64,000 nucleotides of DNA. It comes from Halovenus halobia. GTDB lineage: Archaea; Halobacteriota; Halobacteria; Halobacteriales; Haloarculaceae. Positions within the stretch are counted from its first letter, which is position 1; each line of letters opens with the position of its first letter. The stretch is from contig NZ_JBLKOA010000001.1 in NCBI RefSeq assembly GCF_051414135.1, positions 558,001 to 622,000 on the forward strand, in the 5' to 3' direction. Positions 1-9,524 of the stretch are shown here, piece by piece. Position numbers and translations under genes: made by a program. The notes under the pieces were generated by a model. It worked only from the letters and a program-made list of their open reading frames with translations, was not told where the DNA came from and ran no database searches.

Positions 1-2191
1 ATCCGTTCGACGTGGTTTCACCGTTGTATCCAAACTCATCTCGGACTGTTCCAGAGCCGTCCTTCAGGAGCAGGTTGTCACCGCTGTTTGCGAGAATTCG
101 AGTAGTGATGTCTGTGACCTGACTGGCGCTGATTCCCCACCGGTCGACGAACTTCGCCTTGTTGTATGCGAAGTACTGTTCACCATCGAAATCACTCCCG
201 ACCGCCACCGTGTCTCCGTCGGCTGTCTCGATTGTCCAACTGCTCGTATCTTCATTGGCGGGGAACTGCACACGGACGAATTCCGTATCATCGTTGCTGT
301 TATCGTCTGGGTTCGGGCCAACGGCCGTGAACAGTGCCGGCGCTCTAACAGTCACATCTTTCGACACACTGTCCGTGGTTCCGTTACTATCTGTCACCGT
401 CAAGGTCACTGTGTAAGTGCCGGCGCTGGAGTAGTTATGATTAACAACCTCTCCTGTTCCGGTCGTGCCATCTCCGAAGTCCCAATCGTAGGAAGTAATA
501 CTTCCGTTTGTGGTCGAGGATGTACTGGCATTGAACTCGACAGATTCTCCGACTCCTGGGTTTGTCGGCGAGAATGTGAAGTCAGCGGTCGTTTCGTCAA
601 CGATAATATTCTCAACAGTGAACTCAATTCTGTCTCCAGACGACCCACTGTTGACGTACGTATTCACCGTCCCATTCTCCGTCACTGTGAGTGTCGTGGT
701 ATCTGTGCCTGCCGAATCGGTTGTTCCGGATTGTGGACTTACCGTGCCAACGGTCTGGTTGCTCACGCTGTATGTCACATCTGCGCCATCGGCGACTGGG
801 TCAGTCTCCATCGTGAGGTCCAGACTGTACGAGCTAGCCTGGGCATCGATAGTACAGGTCTCCGGAGGGTCAGGTGAAGATGGCGAACAGGTTACCTCGG
901 AGTTGCCGGTCTCTGGGTTCACCCACGTCACGTTGTACGCACCGCTCCCACCGCCGCCGCCACCACTTGTCGGCTGGCGGTTGACAGTAACCGTCGTCGT
1001 CAGGTTTGTCGGCGTTGTGGCGTCAAAAGAGTTCCCAGCAGTGGGCTGGAATGACTCGATAGTTACGTTAATGCTGTTGTCGCCGGTCACCGTTCCCGTG
1101 TACTGGAGGGTTGCCTGACCGTCACTGTCTGTTGACGCGCTCGTTGTTGGATTCTCGTTTCCGAAGACGCCGCCCTCAGCAGAGGCCTGAATATCTGCTC
1201 CAGTAATGGGTTTGTTGTACCGGTTTCGCACCTCGATAGTCACCGCCTGTGTCTCACTGGTTTGAATCACCGAGCCGTTTCCGGCCACGTCAGTCACGTA
1301 CGCCTTCTGCTCCTGTGTAACGCTCGTTCCAATCCCCACCTTCGAGAGTTGGAGCGTGTACGAATCTGGGGCGTTGGCTCCATCCGCAAGCTCGACGCGC
1401 AGTAGCCCGAGTTCCTCGTCTGGAATCGCTGACTGGTCTACAGACACATTCTCGATGTTTTGCTCGGTGGCCAGCAGCGTCTCCCACCGACTCTCGCTGA
1501 GCCGTGTCGGAAGCTCCAGTGTTATCGGGCCACCATCTGGCGCAATTTCGACTTCCCGAGTTCGTGTACTCACTGGCTCGAAATCGACGGACGTACTATC
1601 GACTCGGGTTTCAGTCAGCGTTCCGTTGAGCGTCACGATCGAAATCGTATCATCGCGAACAAGCGACTGCCCTGTGATCGGCAACTGCTGGTCTTCCCGG
1701 TCGAACTTGTTGTACAGCACCGAGTGGGCGTAGATTGTTCGAGGCGCGCTCTGGTACTGGTTGTACGAGGGGCTGTACTCGATCGCGCCAGTGTTGTACT
1801 GTGAGCCTTGCTGTGCCCACAACTGCGCCAGGTCGTCGTTCCCCGGCTGGGCGTTTGCAATCGTAATATTGTACGCTGGGTCTGTCGTATCCAGCGTCTG
1901 CAATGTCCCGCTGACAGGCGGTGGGTTCATGAACACCGTCCGGGAGGGATACCGTAGGCCGAGGGTGACCGTCACAGAGCGTGTCGTGTCTGCGCCGGGC
2001 ATCGAGAGCACCGTGCTGCGCAGTTCGGTCATCTGCTGTTGGACCTCGCCGTTGTGGTTGAATTCGATGCCCTCGTTCTGGTCCGGAATCACGAACGCCT
2101 GCCACGTCGACAACAGAACGATAAGAACCCCGAACAGTATCACGGCTCCAACCTGCACAGATTGAGCCCTACTGTCCGAGAGAAACCGCAT
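1..2191 (-). CDS. Secreted/surface protein with pilin-like N-terminus, PKD and lamin-tail-like domains (3' end outside window)
   Basis: The reading frame is open from an ATG at 2191 to the window edge, giving 730 residues without a stop, so the C-terminus is missing. Residues 1-45 carry a short charged head, then a hydrophobic helix (VGAVILFGVLIVLLSTWQAF), a layout common in haloarchaeal pilin-like or membrane-anchored surface proteins. A long beta-rich region follows, with an Ig/invasin-like segment near residues 330-400 and a glycine run near 415. A PKD domain sits at about residues 540-608, with the hallmark WDFGDG around W570 and an AGTYTVTLTVTD strand. Residues after about 620 resemble a lamin-tail domain. 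A TATA box at 2210-2223 is 26 bases upstream, implying a leaderless mRNA. The protein is probably extracellular; its binding partner is unknown. Confidence 0.8.
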   Translation of the reverse strand, partial: MRFLSDSRAQSVQVGAVILFGVLIVLLSTWQAFVIPDQNEGIEFNHNGEVQQQMTELRSTVLSMPGADTTRSVTVTLGLRYPSRTVFMNPPPVSGTLQTLDTTDPAYNITIANAQPGNDDLAQLWAQQGSQYNTGAIEYSPSYNQYQSAPRTIYAHSVLYNKFDREDQQLPITGQSLVRDDTISIVTLNGTLTETRVDSTSVDFEPVSTRTREVEIAPDGGPITLELPTRLSESRWETLLATEQNIENVSVDQSAIPDEELGLLRVELADGANAPDSYTLQLSKVGIGTSVTQEQKAYVTDVAGNGSVIQTSETQAVTIEVRNRYNKPITGADIQASAEGGVFGNENPTTSASTDSDGQATLQYTGTVTGDNSINVTIESFQPTAGNSFDATTPTNLTTTVTVNRQPTSGGGGGGSGAYNVTWVNPETGNSEVTCSPSSPDPPETCTIDAQASSYSLDLTMETDPVADGADVTYSVSNQTVGTVSPQSGTTDSAGTDTTTLTVTENGTVNTYVNSGSSGDRIEFTVENIIVDETTADFTFSPTNPGVGESVEFNASTSSTTNGSITSYDWDFGDGTTGTGEVVNHNYSSAGTYTVTLTVTDSNGTTDSVSKDVTVRAPALFTAVGPNPDDNSNDDTEFVRVQFPANEDTSSWTIETADGDTVAVGSDFDGEQYFAYNKAKFVDRWGISASQVTDITTRILANSGDNLLLKDGSGTVRDEFGYNGETTSNG

Positions 2192-2209
2192 TGACTGTGC
2201 TTAGTCGGT

Positions 2210-2223
2210 GGATAACATAAACC
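2210..2223 (-). promoter_or_regulatory. TATA box for the surface-protein gene
   Basis: On the minus strand the sequence GGTTTATGTTATCC is centred about 26 bases upstream of the ATG at 2191, the spacing expected for a haloarchaeal leaderless transcript. Confidence 0.55.
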
Positions 2224-2287
2224 TGTTTGCTACGTGTTCCAGATGGTCGCCCTTCGAATAGTCTGCACCCCTTAGACGTAGCGCCGC

Positions 2288-2977
2288 CTACCAGCCGAGA
2301 GACCCAATAAGTGAGCGAACTCGCTCGCGCTGGTGATAGCCGAGTACAGAGACAGCCGCGAGTACACCCAACAGCACCAGTGCTGGTTTGACGTCTCCCG
2401 CGGCCAGTTCGCCACCAGCATACACTGTGAGTACGTACGCTGGGAGCCGCCCAACGATGATGACAACCAGAAATGTTCTGAGCCGCCACTTGGTGAGACC
2501 ACTGAGAAAACAGATGGCGTCGTCGGGTAGTCCGGGAATGATAACGAACAGAAACAGCCCCGGAATTCCGACCCGGTCGACAAACCCGTCGAACTGTGTC
2601 ACCACGTCCTCGTGCAACAAGCGTTCGACAAACGGCCGCCCGAACCGCTTGGCGAGGGTAAAGGCGACGGCACTACCCAGTAGTACGCCCGTAAGACTGT
2701 ACACTGTGCCCGCCACTGGGCCAAATGCGTAGCCGGAGACGAGTGCGATTACCTGCCCAGGAATCGGTGCGACGATGACTTGTGTCGCCTGGATGAGGAT
2801 CAGTGCCAGCGGCGCAAAGACGCCGAACTGGTCGAGCCAGTCTCGCAACTGCTCGGCGTCGAAGATGAACGGCACATACTGCCGGACGAGATACGACAGT
2901 GTCACGACAGCGACGAGCAACAGCGCCACACCTGCAACTGCCCGCCAGCGCGCGCTCCGTGAAGAGAAGATGCGCAT
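2288..2977 (-). CDS. TVP38/TMEM64 family (VTT-domain) membrane protein
   Basis: This 229-residue integral membrane protein has a first TM helix at about residues 12-30, then the VTT/SNARE-associated domain with the family pattern APIPGQVIALVSGYAFGP near residue 75. A second conserved segment, FLFVIIPGLPDDAICFLSGL, lies around 140-160. Proteins of this DedA-related superfamily act in lipid scrambling or membrane homeostasis; the substrate of haloarchaeal members is not known. It lies between the surface protein (same strand) and a divergent GTPase gene, so no operon partner is evident. Confidence 0.85.
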   Translation of the reverse strand: MRIFSSRSARWRAVAGVALLLVAVVTLSYLVRQYVPFIFDAEQLRDWLDQFGVFAPLALILIQATQVIVAPIPGQVIALVSGYAFGPVAGTVYSLTGVLLGSAVAFTLAKRFGRPFVERLLHEDVVTQFDGFVDRVGIPGLFLFVIIPGLPDDAICFLSGLTKWRLRTFLVVIIVGRLPAYVLTVYAGGELAAGDVKPALVLLGVLAAVSVLGYHQRERVRSLIGSLGW

Positions 2978-3081
2978 CTACTTTGACAGTTAGTCGACGT
3001 GAACTTGAATCCTTGAGTCACGTTTCTGAGCCTGCAGGTCGGTTGGTTTAGCCGGTGTAAGGGGTGCAACGCCGGGGAAGG

Positions 3082-3090
3082 CTTATTTAC
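3082..3090 (+). promoter_or_regulatory. TATA box for the GTPBP1-like gene
   Basis: CTTATTTAC is centred 26 bases before the ATG at 3112, consistent with a leaderless mRNA and supporting that start. Confidence 0.6.
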
Positions 3091-3111
3091 AATGGCATGT
3101 AACCCCACGCC

Positions 3112-4734
3112 ATGGGCCCGCAACCCGCCGCCCTCGAACGCGTCATCGAGCGCGGTGAACGCGAGGGCGGGAGCGTGGAGTTCAAAGAACGGCTCACGAA
3201 GGACCTTCATCTCTCAGATGACCGCTTAGATAGTCTCGTCGCCCAGTTGCGACACCGGGTACTCTCGGGCGATGGGACCGCAACCTACGTAATCGGGGTC
3301 AGTGACGACGGGACGATCTCGGGAATCGGTCAGGAGACGTTCTCCGAGTCGATGGATGTGCTGTCTTTGCTCGCCGAGAAGGCAGACGCTCACATCGCCG
3401 ACGTGGAAACTTGGGGCGTCGACTGGCGCGAGACGAACGACGAACAGACACGACTGGTTGGACTCGCTACCGTCGAAGAAGGGCCGGTGATGGAAGACGA
3501 CGAACACATCGTTATCGGGACTGCCGGCCACGTCGACCACGGGAAATCGACACTCGTCGGCTCTCTCGTCACCGGCGAGGCCGACGATGGCCAGGGTGGC
3601 ACTCGGGGCTTTCTGGATGTCCGCCCTCACGAAATCGAACGCGGTCTCTCGGCAGACCTGTCCTACGGTGTCTACGGCTTCGACGCCGACGGTCCTGTCC
3701 GAATGGACAACCCACACCGCAAGGGCGACCGCGCTCGTATCGTCGAGGAGGCCGACCGTCTGGTTTCCTTCGTCGACACTGTGGGTCACGAGCCGTGGCT
3801 CCGAACCACCATTCGTGGGCTGGTGGGCCAGAAACTCGATTACGGACTCCTGACCGTGGCTGCCGACGACGGCCCCACGAAAACCACTCGAGAACATCTG
3901 GGAATCTTGCTCGCTACGGAGTTACCGACCATCGTCGCAATTACAAAAGCTGACTTGGTCGATGACGAGCGTCTCACCGAGGTCGAACGAGAAATTGAGC
4001 GACTCCTCAGAGACGCAGACCGCTCGCCGCTGCGAGTACAGCGCCACGGCGTTGAGGCAGCTATCGACGAGATCAGTGAGACTGTCGTCCCGGTCCTTAC
4101 GACGAGTGCGGTTACGCAGGAGGGACTCGACGACCTGGATACGCTGTTCGAGCAGTTGCCCAAAACCGGCGACACGACCGAGGCCGACGAGTTTCAGATG
4201 TACGTCGACCGGACGTACAATGTCACCGGTGTCGGTGCAGTCGCGTCGGGGACGATCAGAACCGGCAGCGTCGAGGCCGGCGACGAACTCCTGCTCGGTC
4301 CGATGCCCGACGGCACCTTCCGCGACGTAGAAGTCCGCAGTATCGAGATGCACTACCACCGCGTCGAGGAAGCAACCGCGGGGCGAATCGTCGGCATCGC
4401 GCTCAAGGGTGTCGACGAGGCAGAAATCGAGCGCGGAATGGCACTTCTGCCGCGGGACGCGAACCCCGACCCGGTCAGGGAGTTCGAGGCCGAGGTGATG
4501 GTGCTCAACCATCCGACGACCATCGGCGAGGGGTACGAACCGGTCATCCATCTCGAAACCGTCAGCGAGGCGGCGGCAATCTATCCCGACGATGGCCAAC
4601 TCCTCCCCGGCGACAGCGGGACTGCAACGGTCCGGTTCAAGTTCCGCCCGTACCTCATCGAAGAGGGCCAGCGGTTCGTCTTCCGAGAGGGCCAATCGAA
4701 AGGTGTCGGCACAGTCTCGAACCTCGACCCGTAA
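3112..4734 (+). CDS. GTPBP1-like translational GTPase
   Basis: The 540-residue protein has an N-terminal domain of about 125 residues, then an EF-Tu-type G domain. G1 is GHVDHGKST (about residue 140), the switch region contains RGLSADLS, G3 is DTVGHE (about 222) and G4 is TKAD (about 280). Two beta-barrel domains follow (VTGVGAVASGTI and the C-terminal GDSGTATVRFKFRPY). The RGLS form of G2 and the domain order match the GTPBP1/GTPBP2 branch of elongation-factor-like GTPases rather than aEF1A. It probably acts on ribosomes or in mRNA turnover; the exact role in archaea is unknown. The start is fixed by the TATA spacing. It reads in the same direction as the FNT-USP gene but has its own promoter. 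Confidence 0.85.
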   Translation: MGPQPAALERVIERGEREGGSVEFKERLTKDLHLSDDRLDSLVAQLRHRVLSGDGTATYVIGVSDDGTISGIGQETFSESMDVLSLLAEKADAHIADVETWGVDWRETNDEQTRLVGLATVEEGPVMEDDEHIVIGTAGHVDHGKSTLVGSLVTGEADDGQGGTRGFLDVRPHEIERGLSADLSYGVYGFDADGPVRMDNPHRKGDRARIVEEADRLVSFVDTVGHEPWLRTTIRGLVGQKLDYGLLTVAADDGPTKTTREHLGILLATELPTIVAITKADLVDDERLTEVEREIERLLRDADRSPLRVQRHGVEAAIDEISETVVPVLTTSAVTQEGLDDLDTLFEQLPKTGDTTEADEFQMYVDRTYNVTGVGAVASGTIRTGSVEAGDELLLGPMPDGTFRDVEVRSIEMHYHRVEEATAGRIVGIALKGVDEAEIERGMALLPRDANPDPVREFEAEVMVLNHPTTIGEGYEPVIHLETVSEAAAIYPDDGQLLPGDSGTATVRFKFRPYLIEEGQRFVFREGQSKGVGTVSNLDP

Positions 4735-4774
4735 TCCAAACTATTACCAGCGCCGCTATGGAAGCCACAGTCGA

Positions 4775-6586
4775 ATGTCGCACAGTGACGACGAACCCGA
4801 GCAGAGTTCCGATCAGCGCGGTGGGCCGCCCTCTGAGGGGTCGGTCGTCCGGGACCGGTTCTCTTCGGACGAAATCTTCCAGCGGATTATCGCCGCCGCA
4901 GAGGAGGAGATCACCGAAGGCCGGCGCGAACTGTTTTTCAGTGCCGTCGCCGGTGGGTTCGCCATCACGATTACCGTCCTCGTCTACGCCTCACTGCTCG
5001 CAACCACGTCACCGACCAACGAGTTCGCCGACGCCAACCGTGTGGTCGCGTCGATGCTGTATCCCATTGGATTCATCTACATCATCATCGGCGGCTACCA
5101 ACTGTACACGGAGAACACACTGCCGCCGGTCGCGTTGACGCTCGAACGCCTTGCGTCCTTCCCTGCACTCTTTCGCAACTGGGGAATCGTCGCGCTCGGT
5201 AACTTCACCGGCGGCGCTATTGGCGCACTCGTGCTCGCTCAAACCGGCGTGCTCACGCCGGAGGCCTTCGGGATGGTCAAATATCTCGGGCAAAAGGGGA
5301 TCGAGGAACCGGTCTGGAACCTCTTTTTCAAGGGCGCATTCGCGGGGCTGATTGTCGCCGGCGTCGTCTGGGTCGAGTACGCCTCCCGTGATACGATTTC
5401 TCGGCTCGTCGTCGTCTATCTGGCCTTCCTCTGTATCCCGCTCGGAAATCTCTATCACGTCGTCGTCTCGTTCACCGAGATGGTCTTTCTGCTCTCGCTT
5501 GGTCAGGTCGGGGCCGCGACGGGGATGCTCCAGTTCGTGATACCGGTCTTTCTCGGTAACACGGTCGGCGGCGTCGTCCTCGTTACGGTCGTCAACTACT
5601 ACCAGACCAGCGAGGGACGACTCGGTCCGATGGACGACGACAGAAGCTTCAGCCGACTCTCACCCGAAGAGTGGGCCCTGGGGAGTCTGGTCGGCCGCCA
5701 GTACGTCCCGCTTCTGGACACCCACGGTGGCTCAGACGGCCCGGGTGAGGGCCACCAAATCATGGTCCCCATCTCGAATCCCCGAACTGAGTCGGGACTC
5801 GTCGAATTTGCCTACACTGTCGCCAGCCAGCACCAGAACGTCTCGGTCCATCTGGTCCACATCGTAGAGGTACCAAACCGGATGACGATGCGTGCTGGCT
5901 CCGGACAGCGGGCGCAGATTGTCCGCGAATCCGAGCGGAAACTCAGTGATTTCCGTGACCGCGCGGAGGATTTCGACCTCGCCGTCGAGAGTTCGACAGT
6001 TGTCTCCTACAACGCCTTCAGAGAAATCTTCCACCAGGTGGCCGACGAGCAGCCGGACCAGGTCGTGATGGCGTGGGACGACAACAAGCCGTGGGGAACC
6101 ATCAAGTCTGCCAGCAAAATCGACGAACTCACCGGCACGCTTCCCTGTGAATTTCTGGTGCTCAAAGACCGCGGGCTGGAACTGGACGAGGTACTGCTCG
6201 CCACCGCCGGCGGTCCGGACTCGGACCTGAGTGCCGAAGTCGTTCGGGCGCTCCAGACGGAAGTTGGCGTCGATGTCTCGCTGTTGCACGTCGTCGACAG
6301 CCCCGAGGAACGCGAGGCCGGCGAACGGTTCCTTTCCTCGTGGGCCGCCGACCGTGGCCTCGACGACGCGAGACTCATCGTCGACGACTCCGGGGACGTG
6401 GAGGGGGCAATCGAGCGCGAAGCCGAGCAGCGGTCGCTGGTGCTGCTGGGCGCGACTGAACGAGGACTGCTCTCCCGACTCGCCTCGAACTCGCTGCATC
6501 TTGACGTGGTCAACACTGTCGACTGTTCGGTGTTGCTCGCGGAAAAACCGTACCGGCGGTCGCTGCGCCAGCGGCTGTTCGGCTAG
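4775..6586 (+). CDS. FNT-family (YfdC-like) channel fused to two C-terminal universal-stress-protein domains
   Basis: The ATG at 4775 gives 603 residues; an in-frame ATG lies upstream at 4592 but it falls inside the previous gene. Residues about 20-275 form a formate/nitrite transporter domain of the YfdC type: six hydrophobic segments, the motif QLYTENTLPP after the second segment, and LGNTVGGVVLVTVVNYYQ at the end of the sixth. Residues about 320-450 are a first USP-like domain (starting IMVPISNPR) and about 470-595 a second (VLLATAGGPD), the latter ending in an SVLLAEKPYRR tail. FNT channels pass small monovalent anions or acids; USP domains often bind ATP, suggesting cytoplasmic regulation of the channel. 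A separate tandem USP gene follows directly. Confidence 0.85.
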   Translation: MSHSDDEPEQSSDQRGGPPSEGSVVRDRFSSDEIFQRIIAAAEEEITEGRRELFFSAVAGGFAITITVLVYASLLATTSPTNEFADANRVVASMLYPIGFIYIIIGGYQLYTENTLPPVALTLERLASFPALFRNWGIVALGNFTGGAIGALVLAQTGVLTPEAFGMVKYLGQKGIEEPVWNLFFKGAFAGLIVAGVVWVEYASRDTISRLVVVYLAFLCIPLGNLYHVVVSFTEMVFLLSLGQVGAATGMLQFVIPVFLGNTVGGVVLVTVVNYYQTSEGRLGPMDDDRSFSRLSPEEWALGSLVGRQYVPLLDTHGGSDGPGEGHQIMVPISNPRTESGLVEFAYTVASQHQNVSVHLVHIVEVPNRMTMRAGSGQRAQIVRESERKLSDFRDRAEDFDLAVESSTVVSYNAFREIFHQVADEQPDQVVMAWDDNKPWGTIKSASKIDELTGTLPCEFLVLKDRGLELDEVLLATAGGPDSDLSAEVVRALQTEVGVDVSLLHVVDSPEEREAGERFLSSWAADRGLDDARLIVDDSGDVEGAIEREAEQRSLVLLGATERGLLSRLASNSLHLDVVNTVDCSVLLAEKPYRRSLRQRLFG

Positions 6587-6610
6587 GTCGTCGGCGGACG
6601 GGTGCCAAAC

Positions 6611-6620
6611 CATTTTTATA
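6611..6620 (+). promoter_or_regulatory. TATA box for the UspA gene
   Basis: CATTTTTATA is centred 26 bases before the GTG at 6642, the basis for choosing that start over in-frame GTG codons at 6621 and 6624. Confidence 0.6.
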
Positions 6621-6641
6621 GTGGTGCTCGTAGCCACAGAC

Positions 6642-7502
6642 GTGTACGATGACATCTTGCTCCCATTCGACGGGAGTGACGGGGCAGCGGAGACACTGCA
6701 TCATGTGGCCGAAATCGCTCACCGGGCCGACGCCACTATCCACCTCCTCTTCGTGGCCGATACGACCCGCGACAGCGTCACAGTCGTCGAAACGGACGTC
6801 GTCGACGCTCTCGTCCAGAAAGGCGAGGGTATCGTCGAAGAGGCCGAAGAGACACTGGACACACTCGGCGTAGAGTACGACTCTGACGTCGTGCAGGGTA
6901 ACCCAGCACCGACGATTGTCGAGTACGGTGACGAGTACGACTACGACCTGATTGCGATGCCGACACACGGTCGTCAGGGGGTGTCGCGGTACCTGCTCGG
7001 CAGTGTCACTGAAAAAGTTGTGCGCCTGTCCTCGCTGCCGGTGCTCACGGCGCGAATGGAGCCCGACGAACAGTTCCAGTTTCCGTACGAGAACATCCTC
7101 ATTCCGACGGATGGGAGTCCAAGTGCCGTCCGTGCCGGCGAGTACGGCTGCTCGCTGGCGGCGGCGCTTGACGCGACCGTCCACGTGCTGTCTGTCGTCG
7201 ACGAAGGCTCGTTCGGCGTGGACGTTCGCTCGGGGCTGGCTAGACAGGAGCAGGCGGCGACCGAAGCCGTCGAAGGGGTCGTCTCCGAGGCAGCAGACCA
7301 GGGAGTTACGGCAGTCGAACACGTCGAGCACGGGACGCCACTGGAAGAGATACTCGACACCGTCGACGCCAACGACATCGACGCCGTGGTGATGGGGACG
7401 GCCGGGCGGCGCGGCGCAGAGCGAATCCTGCTGGGCAGTGTCGCTGAGAAGACAGTTCGCTCCGTTCCGGTTCCCGTCTTCACGCTGGCGAATGACGAGT
7501 GA
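6642..7502 (+). CDS. Tandem universal stress protein (UspA family)
   Basis: From the GTG at 6642 the product is 286 residues with two USP domains. The first begins VYDDILLPFDGSDGA and contains the nucleotide-loop GRQGVSRYLLGSVTEKVVR near residues 110-125. The second begins YENILIPTDGSPSAV near 150 and repeats GRRGAERILLGSVAEKTVR near 255. Both loops keep the G-x2-G-x9-G(S/T) pattern of ATP-binding USPs. The product is soluble and is probably a stress sensor or an effector of the upstream FNT-USP membrane protein, although it has its own promoter. Confidence 0.88.
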   Translation: MYDDILLPFDGSDGAAETLHHVAEIAHRADATIHLLFVADTTRDSVTVVETDVVDALVQKGEGIVEEAEETLDTLGVEYDSDVVQGNPAPTIVEYGDEYDYDLIAMPTHGRQGVSRYLLGSVTEKVVRLSSLPVLTARMEPDEQFQFPYENILIPTDGSPSAVRAGEYGCSLAAALDATVHVLSVVDEGSFGVDVRSGLARQEQAATEAVEGVVSEAADQGVTAVEHVEHGTPLEEILDTVDANDIDAVVMGTAGRRGAERILLGSVAEKTVRSVPVPVFTLANDE

Positions 7503-7508
7503 GTCCGG

Positions 7509-9377
7509 TCAGGCTCGTTTCTGAATCTCTTCACGGAGCACGTCGCTCACCACGTCGCCGTCTGCCTTCCCACGGAGCGCGCCCATGCACTCACCCATCA
7601 GCGCGGAGAACGCACCCATTCCTTCATCGGCAATCTGGTCTTCGTGGCGCGACACCACCTCGACGACAGCCTCTCGAACCTCGTCTTCGCCGGCACTGCC
7701 GAGGTCCAGTTGCTCGGCGGCTTCGGACGCCGTCAAGTCGGGGTTCTCTGCCATCGCGGTCAGAAGCTCCGGAACACCTTCTTTTGCAAGTTCGTCCTTA
7801 GCCAGCAGCGTAAACAGCTCCTCGAAGTGGCCGTCGGTGAGATTCTCGACGGGAACATCGTCACGACGGAGTTCCGTGACCGTCGATTCGAGAGTGCCCG
7901 CGGCCTGGGTCGGGTCGACGCCCATCTCGACGGCGCGCTCGAACAGTTTCATTCGGCGGCCGTAGGCCACTTGCTCCGCGAGGGCGGGGTCGAGACCCAT
8001 CTCTGATTCGTACCGGTTCACTTTCTCGGTCAGCAGCTCCGGCGTGTCGACTTCGGTCGGGTCGAGGTCAACCGGTGGTACGTCGGTTTCGGGGTACATC
8101 CGCGCCGCGCCGGGCAGCGGTCGAAGGTACCGCGTCGTCCCGTCCTCGTTCGCGTCCCGTGTCTGCTCGGGAACGCCCTCCAGTGCCTGCTCGGCCCGGT
8201 CCGCGACGGCGTCGATTGCGAGTTCTGCTGTCTCTGGGTCGTCGGCGACCAGCGCAACGGCGTCCTCTGGGCCAGCACCGACCGCATCCCGTAGTTCTTC
8301 GACTTCGGCTTCGGTCACGCCGTAGGCAGGTAGTTCGTCAGTGTGGAAGATACCGCCCGCGCCGTGGCGCTTGGCGTGGTCGGCGAACTCTGTCCCGAGG
8401 CGGCGGTCTGGCAGAATCTCTCGGCCGACGAGTCCGTCGAAGCCGGTCAGCAAGACAGCGTAGGCCTTTCCGCCACCGGACAGCGCGCCGCCGATGACGC
8501 CGCTGTCGGTCTCAGCGAAGACATCCGAGACATCCTGTACCTGACCGACACTGCCGTCTCTATCTGCGAGTTCGTCGGCAATATCGAGCAGTTCGACCTG
8601 CCGGCGGACTTCGTTGCGAACGATGTCGTCAATGTCGTCGAGGCTCTGGACGCCCTTGATTTCGACGCGGGCACCCTCCGCAATCGAGACGTTGACGTCC
8701 TGTCGAATCGTCCCGAGTCCGCGTTTGACTTTCCCCGTCGAGCGCAGAAGCATCCCGATCCGTTCGGCGGCGTCGCGGGCCTGCTCCGGTGAGGAGATGT
8801 CTGGTCTCGTTCCAATCTCGACCAGCGGAATCCCCAGACGGTCGAGGCTGTAGCGCACGCCAGCGTCTGTTTCCTCCACACGCTGGGCGCTCTCCTCTTC
8901 GAGCATCAGGTCCTCGATACCAACAGTCCCTTCGTCGGTTTCGATCACACCGTCGGTTGCGGTGAGCATCGTTCGCTGGAACCCCGTCGTGTTCGAGCCG
9001 TCGACGACAATTTTCCGCATCACGTGGGCCTGGTCGACTGGCTCCATATCGAGCAGTTGGGCGATTTCGAGCGTCGTCGTGACCGCCTCGGTGTCGACTC
9101 GTCGCGGCGGTTCGTCGTCTTCCTCGACCAGACAGGTGCTGTCGAAGGCGAGATACTCGAACTCTCGGTCGACGCGGCTCTCCTCGACGGCGGCCTGGTC
9201 CAGTTCGCCGAGTTCACTTTTTGTTGGATGGAGATACCGCGTGAACGTCCGGGTCGCGGCCTCCGGTTCGCGCAGGCGCGTCGGACAGTTACAGAACAAC
9301 TTCGTCTCGGTATTGAGTTGCTGGTGGATCTCCAGTCCCGCAACTAACCCGAGATCGTCGTAGTCGTATTCACTCAT
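7509..9377 (-). CDS. gatE: Glutamyl-tRNA(Gln) amidotransferase subunit E
   Basis: GatE, with GatD, converts Glu-tRNA(Gln) to Gln-tRNA(Gln) in archaea that lack GlnRS. The 622-residue protein has the GatB/GatE cradle starting GLVAGLEIHQQLNT, with the CNCP zinc segment just after. The centre contains VEIGTRPDISSPEQA and IRQDVNVSIA, and a GAD insert (about residues 280-400) distinguishes GatE from GatB. The C-terminal YqeY-like helical tail ends near LMGECMGALRGKADG. The length is typical. gatD is not in the window. A TATA-like TTTTTTAG lies about 27 bases upstream of the ATG at 9377, suggesting a leaderless mRNA. The gene converges on the UspA gene, with stop codons 6 bases apart. Confidence 0.96.
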   Translation of the reverse strand: MSEYDYDDLGLVAGLEIHQQLNTETKLFCNCPTRLREPEAATRTFTRYLHPTKSELGELDQAAVEESRVDREFEYLAFDSTCLVEEDDEPPRRVDTEAVTTTLEIAQLLDMEPVDQAHVMRKIVVDGSNTTGFQRTMLTATDGVIETDEGTVGIEDLMLEEESAQRVEETDAGVRYSLDRLGIPLVEIGTRPDISSPEQARDAAERIGMLLRSTGKVKRGLGTIRQDVNVSIAEGARVEIKGVQSLDDIDDIVRNEVRRQVELLDIADELADRDGSVGQVQDVSDVFAETDSGVIGGALSGGGKAYAVLLTGFDGLVGREILPDRRLGTEFADHAKRHGAGGIFHTDELPAYGVTEAEVEELRDAVGAGPEDAVALVADDPETAELAIDAVADRAEQALEGVPEQTRDANEDGTTRYLRPLPGAARMYPETDVPPVDLDPTEVDTPELLTEKVNRYESEMGLDPALAEQVAYGRRMKLFERAVEMGVDPTQAAGTLESTVTELRRDDVPVENLTDGHFEELFTLLAKDELAKEGVPELLTAMAENPDLTASEAAEQLDLGSAGEDEVREAVVEVVSRHEDQIADEGMGAFSALMGECMGALRGKADGDVVSDVLREEIQKRA

Positions 9378-9397
9378 TGCTCATCGGTGGGTTACCC

Positions 9398-9411
9398 AGT
9401 GCTAAAAAACG
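9398..9411 (-). promoter_or_regulatory. TATA-like element for gatE
   Basis: Minus-strand ACGTTTTTTAGCAC is centred about 27 bases upstream of the gatE start at 9377. Confidence 0.45.
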
Positions 9412-9524
9412 TACTATACACGCAAGTCGAGACCCGAGTGGGGCCCTCAGTTGTTTATAAGTGATGTTTTTGAGACTGATAACGTCCAGCCGGGTTTAGG
9501 TGCGTGGGGTGTTCAGTGTGAAGT

